A stretch of 43,311 bases of DNA from CASQEL01 sp036655975 (GTDB taxonomy: Bacteria; Desulfobacterota; Desulfovibrionia; Desulfovibrionales; Desulfovibrionaceae), in contig JAVVPD010000007.1 in the NCBI GenBank assembly GCA_036655975.1, forward strand, positions 1 to 43,311, read 5' to 3'. Of the stretch, positions 24,268-32,723 are shown in pieces; positions within the stretch are counted from its first letter, which is position 1, and every line of letters begins with the position of its first letter. A model generated the notes under the pieces. It searched no databases. It was not told the DNA's origin and was given only the letters and a program-made list of their open reading frames with translations. Made by a program: the position numbers and the translations under genes.

Positions 24268-26154
24268 TTAGCCTTGGGCTTGGCGTAGGAGGGCACTCAG
24301 GCCGATTCGGTGCATGGTGGCCTCTGTGGGGTGCCCTTGCGCGTCTAGACCGTTCATCTGGTAATAGAGGTCAATACCCGCATTCATCTCGTCAGCGTTC
24401 ATAGTCTTGCCTTTCATGGGGCCGCTGGGCATGGCTTTACACAGCCGCGCCGCCACGCTGTCATCCGCGCGTCCTAGGCCAAGCTTGGCATTGACGGCAC
24501 GGGCTAAAAGCACGGCTCTTTCTCCGGCGCCCAGTAATTCATAGAGGCTACTGTTCCAGCCGCTGACGGCCTTGACCACCTGCACGAGGTGTTCGTAGCT
24601 CAGGGCAAAAATAGGTGCTACGACAAAATTACAGATGCCAAGGGTATTGTTCATGCTCCAACTGTCTTGGGTAATTTTGAAATAGCGAATTTTCTCTGGG
24701 CTGAAGCCCAAGACTTCTGGTGGGCTGAGAATGCCAAGCGGATGCAGCAGGCTTGCCGCCGCCCCTTGAAAGGCCACTTCATGCGGGGCTTCAATATGAT
24801 CGCCCCCCGTGGGAGACAGCGCAAAACCTAAGCCTACCCCGGTTTTTCCGCGTGGGTCGTGCAGGCCCGGCTCCATTTTTTTGCTGACAACCACACAGGC
24901 TTCGGCCCCTCGACCAATACGGCTCGCCGCGCGGGCGGAACCCTGAGCAAGAATTTTGCCGATGCCCTGCTGATCGTTGATGCGTTCTAGCAGCCAGAGC
25001 ATGCCCTGCGCGTCGCCAAAGCGCACCACGCGGCCTTGGGCATCGTCAGCCGTGAGGATGCCGCGTTCAAAACATTCCATGGCAAAGGATATGGTGCATC
25101 CTGCGGAAATGGTGTCCAGCCCATAGGCATTACAGCGCTCATGGGCCTTGATTACGGCAGAGAGATCGTCCACGCCGCAATTGGAGCCGAAAGCGCCCAA
25201 GGTTTCAAATTCTGGGCCGCCGTATCTGGGGTCATAGTCCCACGCGGGATCCAATTGCACCTCCCTTTTGCAGGCGACAGTGCAACGGTAGCAGGTGCCT
25301 CGGCCTGTCGCATGTTTGGCATAGCCGTCCACGCCCAGTTTTTCTGCTCCCTCAAAGACACCTTCCTGCCAATTGCGTGTGGGGAGAATGCCTTGGCGTT
25401 GCAGGGTCATAACGTGCATGGGGGTGCCCAGTTTTCCCAGATTGACGTTGGGCATGTGGTTTTTGAGGGCGGCGTGGTGGACATGGAGCATTTCTTTGAG
25501 CAGGGCCGGATCCGCAAAGCTGAGGCTGCTTGCATCGCCGCGCACGGCTACGGCCTTGAGCATTTTGGAACCCATGACCGCCCCCAAGCCGCCGCGCCCG
25601 TTGACGTGCGTTAATTCATTGAGAATACAAGCCATGGGTGAAAGACGTTCCCCCGCAGGGCCTATGGAAGCTACCCGTATTTTGGAGTCCCCCAGTTCGG
25701 CGCGGATGGCGTCCTGCAGGGGAGCGTTTTCCATGCCCCATAGGGCAGAAGCGTCGCGTAATTCCACCTCGCCCCGGCGTATGGCAAGATACACGGGAGC
25801 ATCGGCCTTACCACGGAAGATAAGGGCATCGAAACCCGCAAACTTTAATTCGGGCCCAAAGTATCCCCCAGCCTCAGATTCACCGAAAGTACCGCTGAGT
25901 GGCGAACGCGCACATACGCTGTAACGGTTGAATCCCGGCAAGGGCGCGCCCACCAGCACCGAGGCGGCAAAAATCAGCGGGTTGTCTGGCCCCAGCGGGT
26001 CTGTATTTTGGTGAAGCTCTTTATATAAATAGGCCGATGCTAGGCAGCCCCCGCCCCAATAGGTACGGTAGAACACCTCCCCCGGCTCTTCTATGCTCCA
26101 AGTGCGTGTCGTCAAATTCACATGCAGAATTTTGCCCGTGTATCCATGAGCCAT
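24268..26154 (-). CDS. aor: Tungsten-type aldehyde:ferredoxin oxidoreductase
   Basis: 628 residues, normal for AOR. These enzymes oxidise aldehydes to acids with ferredoxin as acceptor, or the reverse, using a tungsto-bispterin and a [4Fe-4S] cluster. Seen: N-terminal GYTGKILHVNLTTRTWSIEE, pterin-site residues around FGESEAGGYFGPELKFAG, the cluster motif CYRCTVACKRE near residue 285 and the fourth Cys in NTLGICNFVVAP near 500. I take the ATG at 26154 with AGGGAGG seven to eight bases upstream. It is the last enzyme of the sulfonate-like operon and could oxidise sulfolactaldehyde, coupling the step to ferredoxin; that substrate is inferred from neighbours only. Confidence 0.92.
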   Translation of the reverse strand: MAHGYTGKILHVNLTTRTWSIEEPGEVFYRTYWGGGCLASAYLYKELHQNTDPLGPDNPLIFAASVLVGAPLPGFNRYSVCARSPLSGTFGESEAGGYFGPELKFAGFDALIFRGKADAPVYLAIRRGEVELRDASALWGMENAPLQDAIRAELGDSKIRVASIGPAGERLSPMACILNELTHVNGRGGLGAVMGSKMLKAVAVRGDASSLSFADPALLKEMLHVHHAALKNHMPNVNLGKLGTPMHVMTLQRQGILPTRNWQEGVFEGAEKLGVDGYAKHATGRGTCYRCTVACKREVQLDPAWDYDPRYGGPEFETLGAFGSNCGVDDLSAVIKAHERCNAYGLDTISAGCTISFAMECFERGILTADDAQGRVVRFGDAQGMLWLLERINDQQGIGKILAQGSARAASRIGRGAEACVVVSKKMEPGLHDPRGKTGVGLGFALSPTGGDHIEAPHEVAFQGAAASLLHPLGILSPPEVLGFSPEKIRYFKITQDSWSMNNTLGICNFVVAPIFALSYEHLVQVVKAVSGWNSSLYELLGAGERAVLLARAVNAKLGLGRADDSVAARLCKAMPSGPMKGKTMNADEMNAGIDLYYQMNGLDAQGHPTEATMHRIGLSALLRQAQG

Positions 26155-26192
26155 GGGGAGCCTCCCTGTGCACAACACCTTGTTTTAATATA

Positions 26193-27080
26193 TTATAGAC
26201 TTTGCTGTATGTTTGCCAGTTCTCGGATAGCTAGCAACATGGCTGACCAGTCCTCCCGCCCTCGGCCTTCGGCCTGAGCGATACTGTACATCTGATGGGC
26301 GGCAGCCCCCGTGGACAGCGGCACATGAACAGCGGCAGCGGCTTCGAGAGCCAATCCAAGATCTTTGGCGGCCAGATCAATCATAAAAGTGGGACTGACA
26401 TCGTTTTTAAATACCCTCGTGGGATAGGAGGTTGTCAAGTGCGAACGTCCGGCAGGTGTGCCCATGAGCACTTCAATAACCTTGTCGCGTTCCAAACCAA
26501 ATTTTTCCGCGAGGGTCAGGGCTTCGGCGGTGAGGACGTTTAGGGTGATAGACATATAGTTATTAACAATTTTTGTCCGTATTCCCGCTCCTGCAGGGCC
26601 GCAGTGCTGCACGGTATCGCCCATACATTCTAGGAGTGGACGGGCCCGTTCTAGGTTTTCTGCCGTTCCCCCCACAAGAAAGATGAGCGTTCCGGCCCAA
26701 GCGTGGTTGGACGTGCGCCCCACTGGCGCGTCCAGCATGGGAATACCCATGGCTTGTAAGCGCTCGGAGAGGCTCACGCTGATGTGGGGTTGAATGGTGC
26801 TGCTGTCAATATACAGGGTGTTGGGGGACATGCTCTCCGCAAAACCTTGGGGGCCGAACAGTGCGGATTCCACAAGCGCGCCGTTGGGAAGCATGGTGAT
26901 GACCACATCCATATGGGCGGCCGCTTCTTGTGCGCTGGCAGCGGCGATGCCCCCTGCCTTGACATGGCGCTCCATGGACGCGGGATTCAGATCGTAGCCT
27001 ACAACCGTGTGGCCTGCCTTCAACAGATTGGCAGACATGCCGCCGCCCATCATGCCTAATCCTATAAATCCTATTTTCAT
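26193..27080 (-). CDS. YihU-like 3-sulfolactaldehyde reductase / DHPS dehydrogenase
   Basis: 295 residues of the beta-hydroxyacid dehydrogenase family. The Rossmann motif is GFIGLGMMGGGMSANLLKAG; VGRTSNHAWAGTLIFLVGG and the catalytic Lys segment GIRTKIVNNYMSITLNVL follow, then SPTFMIDLAAKDLGLALEAA. From memory these stretches are close to E. coli YihU, which interconverts sulfolactaldehyde and 2,3-dihydroxypropane-1-sulfonate with NADH, including the GRTS and NNYMS segments that contact the sulfonate. Next to an HpsN homologue and a TauT-type transporter the enzyme probably works in the oxidative direction on DHPS. Start ATG 27080, with AGGAA upstream; the longer frame runs through a hairpin. 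Other hydroxyacid substrates remain possible. Confidence 0.8.
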   Translation of the reverse strand: MKIGFIGLGMMGGGMSANLLKAGHTVVGYDLNPASMERHVKAGGIAAASAQEAAAHMDVVITMLPNGALVESALFGPQGFAESMSPNTLYIDSSTIQPHISVSLSERLQAMGIPMLDAPVGRTSNHAWAGTLIFLVGGTAENLERARPLLECMGDTVQHCGPAGAGIRTKIVNNYMSITLNVLTAEALTLAEKFGLERDKVIEVLMGTPAGRSHLTTSYPTRVFKNDVSPTFMIDLAAKDLGLALEAAAAVHVPLSTGAAAHQMYSIAQAEGRGREDWSAMLLAIRELANIQQSL

Positions 27081-27101
27081 GGCTATTCCTTTTCTAGTGG
27101 G

Positions 27102-27127
27102 CCCTTCCCGCCCGAAAGCGGGAAGGG
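27102..27127. promoter_or_regulatory. Perfect hairpin between the hpsN-like and yihU-like genes
   Basis: Ten-pair stem CCCTTCCCGC / GCGGGAAGGG around a six-base loop, 22 bases before the yihU-like start. No T-run follows on the minus strand, so it is more likely an mRNA-stabilising or processing element than a terminator. Confidence 0.55.
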
Positions 27128-27157
27128 GTAAGGTAATATATTCCGCGTGTGATACGT

Positions 27158-28465
27158 CTATTGGGGATGCTTGTAGACGTGGAAGTTCCACTGTTGATCG
27201 GGATTGTGCTTTGTCAAGCGCCAGTCACAGGCCCGCGCGTGCCCTTCCATACCTTCTGCACGCGAGAGGCGGGAAGAGACTTCGCTGATGCGCTGGCAAC
27301 CTTCCTTGGTGGCGTGTTGGTAGGTGAGGATTTTGAGGAATTTATGGACATTTAGGCCACCGCTGTAATGGGCAGACTTTTTGGTGGGCAGAATATGGTT
27401 AGGCCCTGAGGCTTTGTCACCGTGGGTTACGGTGCTGAACTCGCTCATGAACAGCGAACCGTACGAATGCAGACGCTCACGCCACCAATTGGGATTTTCT
27501 ACGAGGAGTTCGAGGTGTTCAGGGGCGTAGGTATCGCTGACGGTGATGAGTTCTTCCGCACTCTGGCACAAGACCACTTCCCCGTAATCCGCCCAAGAAG
27601 TGCCGGGTACGGAAGGGTCGGGCATAGCCGCAATGAGTTTGGGCAGGCATTCTAAAACCTTCATGCCCAGTTCACGGCTGTCGGTAAACAGCCATGCGGG
27701 GGAATTAAAGCCATGCTCGGCTTGGGAAAGCAGGTCGATGGCAACGGTCATGGGGTCGGCCTTGGCGTCGGCAATGATGCCAATTTCAGAAGGGCCGGCA
27801 AAGAGATCAATGCCGCATATTCCCCTGCCGCACAAAAGGGCCTTGGCTTCGGAGACATAGGCATTGCCCGGCCCTACAATAATGTTGGCGGGCTTGTGCG
27901 TAAAGAGGCCATAGCCCAGAGCGGCGATAGCCTGCACACCGCCCATTTCTAGCACCATATCCGCACCGGCGATGTCAAGGGCATAGCAGACGGCGGGATC
28001 AATACTGTCACCGCGTGGTGGGGAGGCGGCAATGACACAGGGCACGCCGGCAGCTTTAGCGGTGCCCACGCTCATGAGTGCCGAACAGATGTGGGCAAAA
28101 CGCCCCCCGGGTACGTAGCAGCCTGCCACGTCCATGGGAACGATTTTTTGCCCGTACAGGACTCCGGCAGGAGATAGGGCTTCAAAGTCGCGGATACTCG
28201 CGCGTTGCAGCAGCGCAAAGTCGCGCACCTGTTCGTAGGCAAAGCGGATATCTTGTTTGACAGATTCCGGCACACTGGCGATGAGGCGCTGCTTTTTGCT
28301 TTCGCTGAGGAGGAAGTCGCCTTCCCATTTGTCAAATTTTTTGGCGATATCGCGCACAGCTTGTTCGCCTCGGGCGTCAATATCCGCAAGGATATTTTGG
28401 ACAATTCCACGGGCTTTACTGCTGTCTTCTTCCGCACTTTTTGCAGCTTTTTTGAGGTATTCCAT
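27158..28465 (-). CDS. hpsN: HpsN-like sulfopropanediol dehydrogenase (histidinol dehydrogenase family)
   Basis: 435 residues of the HisD family: a zinc enzyme that oxidises an alcohol to a carboxylate in two NAD-dependent steps. The zinc ligands and bases are all present: SQAEHG, DTYAPEHLELL, the Asp before KASGPNHILPTKKSA and the C-terminal GMEGHARACDWRL. The stretch SGGLNVHKFLKILTYQ and the C terminus resemble HpsN, which turns (R)-DHPS into (R)-sulfolactate, more than biosynthetic HisD. It is not in a histidine operon but beside a sulfonate-type transporter and a YihU-like enzyme. Start ATG 28465, with GGAG seven bases upstream; an ATG four codons earlier is possible. A gap of 85 bases separates it from the SDR gene. 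Confidence 0.78.
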   Translation of the reverse strand: MEYLKKAAKSAEEDSSKARGIVQNILADIDARGEQAVRDIAKKFDKWEGDFLLSESKKQRLIASVPESVKQDIRFAYEQVRDFALLQRASIRDFEALSPAGVLYGQKIVPMDVAGCYVPGGRFAHICSALMSVGTAKAAGVPCVIAASPPRGDSIDPAVCYALDIAGADMVLEMGGVQAIAALGYGLFTHKPANIIVGPGNAYVSEAKALLCGRGICGIDLFAGPSEIGIIADAKADPMTVAIDLLSQAEHGFNSPAWLFTDSRELGMKVLECLPKLIAAMPDPSVPGTSWADYGEVVLCQSAEELITVSDTYAPEHLELLVENPNWWRERLHSYGSLFMSEFSTVTHGDKASGPNHILPTKKSAHYSGGLNVHKFLKILTYQHATKEGCQRISEVSSRLSRAEGMEGHARACDWRLTKHNPDQQWNFHVYKHPQ

Positions 28466-28550
28466 ATTTTTCTCCATACAATATATAGGGTGTGAGTATG
28501 CCCCGTGGCGAACGCCATGGTTCGTCCGGTGCCGTGCAGGAGGCAGGGCC

Positions 28551-29390
28551 TTATTTAGCCGACCAGCCTCCATCCAAATAGATAACTTGCCCCGTCAAAT
28601 AGTCGGAAGCGGGCGCGGCAAGAAATACTGTCAGTCCTTGGATATCCTGTGCAAGGCCAATGCGGTGGAACATGGTTTGTTTTTCCAGAGCCTGTACGGT
28701 CTTGGGATCGTTAAAGAGTGTTGCTGTCAATGAGGTTTTGAAGAACCCGGGGGCTATGGCATTGGCGGTGATGGCGCTTTCGGGGCAGGACCATGCCTCA
28801 GCCATGGCTCTGGTGAGTTGGGCTACCCCGCCTTTGGAGGCCCCGTAAGGTGCGCCGTTGACAAAAGCCCTTGAGGCTTGTAGCGAGGCCACATTGATAA
28901 TTCTGCCCCAGCCTTTGTCCTGCATGGACGGTATGAGCGCCTTGGCAAGAAAAAAGGGCGCGGAAAGGTTGAGCCGCAGTACATATTCCCACAGTGCCGG
29001 GTCTACGGCGTCCCATGAGCGGCGCGGGTTTAGCCCCGCCGCATTGATGAGGATATCCGGCATGCCAAAGGGGCGCGCGGCTTCTTTGACCAAGTGGGGC
29101 AAGGTGTCGAGCTGGCTCACGTCCCACGCCACACAGGCCACACTTGTGTCAGCGGCGTGTGGGGGCGTGTTTTGTTCTGAGGCTGCCAATACTTCCTCTG
29201 CGCCTTGTTGTAGGCGAGGAAGATCACGACCCACCAAAACTACTTTGGCCCCAGCTCGGTGGAGGGCCTGAGCCATATAATTGCCAAGGCCCGTGCCGCC
29301 GCCCGTCACAAGTGCCACCCGCCCTGCAAGCGAAAACAGCTGCGCGAGGAACGCATTCCCCGTAGTTGTGGAGAGAGCTTGGGTATTCAT
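28551..29390 (-). CDS. Short-chain dehydrogenase/reductase, possibly DHPS 2-dehydrogenase
   Basis: 279 residues of the classical SDR family: cofactor motif TGGGTGLG (about 37-44), NAAGLN (about 115), catalytic Ser in NVASLQASR, YGASKGG with the Tyr and Lys (about 182-188), and the C-terminal YLTGQVIYLDGGW. In known DHPS pathways an SDR (HpsO type) helps epimerise DHPS so that HpsN can use it; the position directly upstream of the hpsN-like gene fits that, but SDR substrates cannot be read from sequence. ATG 29390 has AAAGGAG six bases upstream; the gene lies 11 bases after the first ATPase gene. Confidence 0.8.
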   Translation of the reverse strand: MNTQALSTTTGNAFLAQLFSLAGRVALVTGGGTGLGNYMAQALHRAGAKVVLVGRDLPRLQQGAEEVLAASEQNTPPHAADTSVACVAWDVSQLDTLPHLVKEAARPFGMPDILINAAGLNPRRSWDAVDPALWEYVLRLNLSAPFFLAKALIPSMQDKGWGRIINVASLQASRAFVNGAPYGASKGGVAQLTRAMAEAWSCPESAITANAIAPGFFKTSLTATLFNDPKTVQALEKQTMFHRIGLAQDIQGLTVFLAAPASDYLTGQVIYLDGGWSAK

Positions 29391-29401
29391 GGGGGGCTCC
29401 T

Positions 29402-30172
29402 TTACCACCACTTGATGCAGTCGGTAACATATTTTCTGATGCGTACAAATTCGGGGTCATCGTATTGCCGGGGGCGGGGCAGGTCGACAATGACCTCTTC
29501 CTTGATGGTCGAGGGTTTGGGGGAAAGAATGAGAATGCGTTCTGCCAGATAGACGGCTTCTTCAATATTGTGGGTGATAAAGGCCACAGTGCTGCCCAGT
29601 TCACTCCAAATACGCATGAGTTCGTCTTCCAGATAGTAGCGTAGCTTTACGTCCAATTGACCGTAAGGTTCGTCCATGAGCAAGAGATCAGGGTTGATAG
29701 CAAAGTTGCGGGCAATAACGACCCTTTGCTCCATACTGGCAGAAAGCTGTTGGGGAAAGTAGGTACGGTATTTGCGTAAACCCACGATATCCAGAATGCG
29801 CTCTACGCGTACCTCGGCTTCCGCAGTGGGAACTTGCTTGATTTGCAGGCCAAAGCGGATGTTATCTTCCACGGTAAGCCACGGAATGGCGGAAACCTCC
29901 TGAAACACAAAGGCAATGTTATGAATTTTGGGGTTGGCGGGAACCCCGTCCACCAAGATGTCTCCCTTGGTGAGCGGAATAAAGCGGGAAAGGCAGTTTA
30001 AAAAGGTGGTTTTGCCGCATCCCGTAGGGCCGACAATGCACAGCATTTCACCCTTATAAATTTCAAAATTGATGTCGTTGAGCACCAGCAGGTCGCCGTA
30101 ATACTTGGTAAGGTTGCGTACCTGGACTTTAACTTCCCTGCCGGCGGCGTATTCTTCTTTTGTGCGTGTCAT
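29402..30172 (-). CDS. NitT/TauT-type ABC transporter ATPase with degenerate signature
   Basis: 256 residues of the nitrate/sulfonate/taurine importer ATPase family. Walker A is GPTGCGKTT, Q-loop FVFQEVSAIPWLTV, Walker B LLLMDEPYGQLD and the H-loop THNIEEA is normal. The ABC signature, however, reads LSASM instead of LSGGM/Q. It is the partner of the ATPase gene eight bases upstream, with a complementary defect. GGAG precedes the ATG. Together with two permeases and a binding protein it should form a heteromeric importer in the inner membrane. Confidence 0.9.
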   Translation of the reverse strand: MTRTKEEYAAGREVKVQVRNLTKYYGDLLVLNDINFEIYKGEMLCIVGPTGCGKTTFLNCLSRFIPLTKGDILVDGVPANPKIHNIAFVFQEVSAIPWLTVEDNIRFGLQIKQVPTAEAEVRVERILDIVGLRKYRTYFPQQLSASMEQRVVIARNFAINPDLLLMDEPYGQLDVKLRYYLEDELMRIWSELGSTVAFITHNIEEAVYLAERILILSPKPSTIKEEVIVDLPRPRQYDDPEFVRIRKYVTDCIKWW

Positions 30173-30180
30173 GGCTTCTC

Positions 30181-30948
30181 CTACAAGGCAAGGTCAGTAT
30201 CGTCCGAAATGCGCTTACGCATTTCCAAAAAGTCGTCGTCCGTGTATTCTCGGGGCTGGGGAATGGTGATGGTATAGTCTGTTTTCACCGTGCCCGGGAG
30301 GTTGGACAACACTACCACGCGATCTCCCAGATAAATGGCCTCTTCAATATTGTTGGTGACGAAGACAACGGTGCGTTTTTCTGTTTCCCAAATGTCGCGT
30401 AATTCTTTTTCCATGGCATAGCGGGTTTGGGCATCCAGTGCGCCGAAAGGTTCGTCCATCAGCAGAATATCAGGATTATTGGCATAGGCACGGGCAATGC
30501 CCACACGTTGTTTCATGCCACCGGAAAGCTGTTCAGGGTACGATTTTTCAAAACCCTTGAGGCCCACAAGATCAATGTATTTATGGGCAATGTTCAGCCG
30601 GTCTTTCACCGACACGCCGCGCACGGCTAAACCGTAGGCCACATTGTTTTCCACCGTCTTCCACGGGAACAGCGCATAGCGCTGAAAAACCATGCCGCGA
30701 TCCGGCCCCGGCCCGTCTATAGGGGTATTATTGATGAGGATTTCCCCCCTTGTGGGGGGCATCAGCCCCGCAACGCAGTTGAGCAAAATGGTTTTTCCGC
30801 ATTGGCCCGGCCCTAGAATGACGAGAAATTCGTTTTCGTAAACTTTCAGATTGATACGATCCAACACATGCAGCAAGTGCTGCTGCCCAGGAACCGTGAA
30901 GGCTTTGGACAGATCGCGGCATTCAATTTTGATTTTTTTCTCGTTCAT
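30181..30948 (-). CDS. NitT/TauT-type ABC transporter ATPase with altered H-loop
   Basis: 255 residues of the same family. Walker A is GPGQCGKT (Gln in place of the usual Ser/Thr), Q-loop MVFQRYALFPWKTV, a canonical signature LSGGMKQR, Walker B ILLMDEPFGALD. The switch His is replaced: TNNIEEA instead of THD/THN. The start at 30948 has GGAGGG eight bases upstream and its ATGA overlaps the stop of the preceding permease gene, a mark of coupled translation. Confidence 0.9.
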   Translation of the reverse strand: MNEKKIKIECRDLSKAFTVPGQQHLLHVLDRINLKVYENEFLVILGPGQCGKTILLNCVAGLMPPTRGEILINNTPIDGPGPDRGMVFQRYALFPWKTVENNVAYGLAVRGVSVKDRLNIAHKYIDLVGLKGFEKSYPEQLSGGMKQRVGIARAYANNPDILLMDEPFGALDAQTRYAMEKELRDIWETEKRTVVFVTNNIEEAIYLGDRVVVLSNLPGTVKTDYTITIPQPREYTDDDFLEMRKRISDDTDLAL

Positions 30949-31724
30949 ATCAGTTCCCTCCGCCAAGGACATAAAGCTTTTTCTACCCACCGCAGAGAGG
31001 ATGCCAATACGGAACCGACAATGCCGATTAAAATCATGCCTACTAAAATCATAGGCGGATTGTTCAGATCCATACCTTGGATGATGATAAAGCCCACGCC
31101 TTCGCGTGCGCCCACCAATTCAGCCGCCAGCACGCACATCCACGCCATGGAAAGAGCGTTTTGCACGCCGGCGAAGATGGAAGGCAGGCAGGCGGGCACG
31201 GCCACGTTGTAGAATTGTTGATTGCGTGTGGAGCCAAAGGAACGCGCCGCATCAATAAGCAAAGGGTCTACATAGCGCATACCGGTATAGGCATTCAGCA
31301 CCAGAATAACAAAAGCGCCCACAAAACAGATAAATATCTTGGAGCCTTCGGCTACCCCCAGCCACAGAATGGCAATGGGAATCCACGCTATGGGCGGAAT
31401 GGGGCGCAGTAATTCGAACACGGGCATAACGATTTTTTCGCACACCCGGTTCCAGCCCATGTAGAGCCCCAAAGGCAAGCCCAGCAACAGAGCCCAAAAA
31501 TAGGCAATGAGCACACGCCGCATACTGTAATAGACGTGCATAAAAATGCTGTTGCCACCCACAGGATTTTGGAGCAGGCGGAGGGCCTCATCCCACACCA
31601 TCAGCGGCGTGGGAAAGAAGTCTGTGTTGGAATTCATGGCGATGATTTGCCAGAGCAACACAAAAAAGCCCAAGGACACCACAGAGTTTCCCACAGCCAT
31701 AAGTTTTTTGTTTCGTATTCTCAT
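30945..31724 (-). CDS. NitT/TauT-type ABC transporter permease B
   Basis: 259 residues with about six membrane helices and the coupling-loop region EAA-like stretch DAARSFGSTRNQQFYNVAVP. RPIPPIAWIPIAILWLGVAEGSK is typical of TauC/SsuC permeases. It overlaps the preceding permease gene by four bases and the following ATPase gene by four bases. Its sequence differs clearly from permease A, so the importer is a heterodimer in the membrane. Confidence 0.9.
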   Translation of the reverse strand: MRIRNKKLMAVGNSVVSLGFFVLLWQIIAMNSNTDFFPTPLMVWDEALRLLQNPVGGNSIFMHVYYSMRRVLIAYFWALLLGLPLGLYMGWNRVCEKIVMPVFELLRPIPPIAWIPIAILWLGVAEGSKIFICFVGAFVILVLNAYTGMRYVDPLLIDAARSFGSTRNQQFYNVAVPACLPSIFAGVQNALSMAWMCVLAAELVGAREGVGFIIIQGMDLNNPPMILVGMILIGIVGSVLASSLRWVEKALCPWRRELI

Positions 31725-32560
31725 GTGAGCCTCCGGGAAGAAGCAAAGCGCGCTTCAATGCGCGTGAGAATCCAAGACATAAGCGCTCCCAAAAGGCCGA
31801 TAGTCAGCATGCCCACGATGATAATGTCGGGGCGGGCCAAACGTCTGCCAAGTTGAATGAGGTAGCCCAAACCTTCAGAAGCGGCGAGCAGCTCTGCCGC
31901 CACGAGGGTTGTCCAAGCCGCGTTGAGCGAAAGCTTCATGCCCGTAAAAATCATGGGGATAGCCGAAGGAACGCCCACTTTGAGGAAAGTCTCCCAATTG
32001 GAGGCCCCGTATATTTGGGCGACGCGGATCAGCACGGGATTGGTGAGGCGTATGCCGGTGAAAGAATTGATGACACAGGGGACAAAGGCCGCAAGAAAGA
32101 TGATGAAGGCCTTGGCATAGATACCAATGCCGAGCCATAAAATGGAAATGGGAATCCAGGCTATGGGGGGAATGGGGCGCACGGCGTCAAAAATGGGGCG
32201 TACCAGCGCGTTGACTGCCGGATACCAGCCCATAAATAAGCCCAAGGGGACACCTACAATCACTGCCATTGCAAAACCGGCAAAGGCCAAGCTCAGGCTT
32301 GCCAAGGCGTGGACGTGTAATAAAGCCCCATCGGGATTGACTTGGGTAAATTTATCAATAAAGACAACGATAATTTCGCTAGGCGGAACAAGTTGGTACG
32401 GACCGATAACTTCAAAATAGCAGATCATTTCCCACATAACTAAAAATAGTACGAAGCTGACGACGGAGATCCAGTTTTCTTTAGCCGCTGAGGCCAAATA
32501 ATTGGCCTTAGCTACTTCAAGTGACAGGGTGTCGTTTCTCTCTCCTTGTGAATTTTGCAT
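31721..32560 (-). CDS. NitT/TauT-type ABC transporter permease A
   Basis: 279 residues with about six membrane helices; RPIPPIAWIPISILWLGIGIY and RVAQIYGASNWETFLKVGVP are family marks. The N-terminal 45 residues form a cytoplasmic extension. ATG 32560 has AAGGAG eight bases upstream; the longer frame begins in the poor-quality sequence near the assembly gap. The gene runs into permease B with a four-base overlap. The 163 bases before it hold the gap and a hairpin. Confidence 0.9.
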   Translation of the reverse strand: MQNSQGERNDTLSLEVAKANYLASAAKENWISVVSFVLFLVMWEMICYFEVIGPYQLVPPSEIIVVFIDKFTQVNPDGALLHVHALASLSLAFAGFAMAVIVGVPLGLFMGWYPAVNALVRPIFDAVRPIPPIAWIPISILWLGIGIYAKAFIIFLAAFVPCVINSFTGIRLTNPVLIRVAQIYGASNWETFLKVGVPSAIPMIFTGMKLSLNAAWTTLVAAELLAASEGLGYLIQLGRRLARPDIIIVGMLTIGLLGALMSWILTRIEARFASSRRLT

Positions 32561-32652
32561 GCGAGGCTCCTTACAACAGGACAATGGCACACGGGGGGCG
32601 GGGGGTGGGGGGGGGGGCCCCCCCCCCCCAAAAAAAACAGCTGTTATGGGTT

Positions 32653-32662
32653 NNNNNNNNNN
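32653..32662. other. Ten-N assembly gap in the transporter operon
   Basis: Ns stand at 32653-32662. The sequence to the left is a run of G, C and A homopolymers that looks like unreliable base calling. Its last bases (AAAACAGCTGTTATGGG) resemble 32704-32722 to the right (AAAACAGCGTTGATGGG), so the two contig ends probably describe the same sequence. No gene is likely to be lost. Confidence 0.85.
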
Positions 32663-32671
32663 ACCGGGGGG

Positions 32672-32700
32672 GCGGGGGCGGGCTCGAGGCCAGCCCCCGC
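32672..32700. promoter_or_regulatory. GC-rich intercistronic hairpin between binding protein and permease genes
   Basis: GCGGGGGC (32672-32679) pairs perfectly with GCCCCCGC (32693-32700). The T-run on the minus strand precedes the stem rather than following it, so it is not a normal terminator. Such hairpins often stabilise the binding-protein mRNA so that it exceeds the permease mRNA. Confidence 0.55.
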
Positions 32701-32723
32701 AGATAAAAACAGCGTTGATGGGC

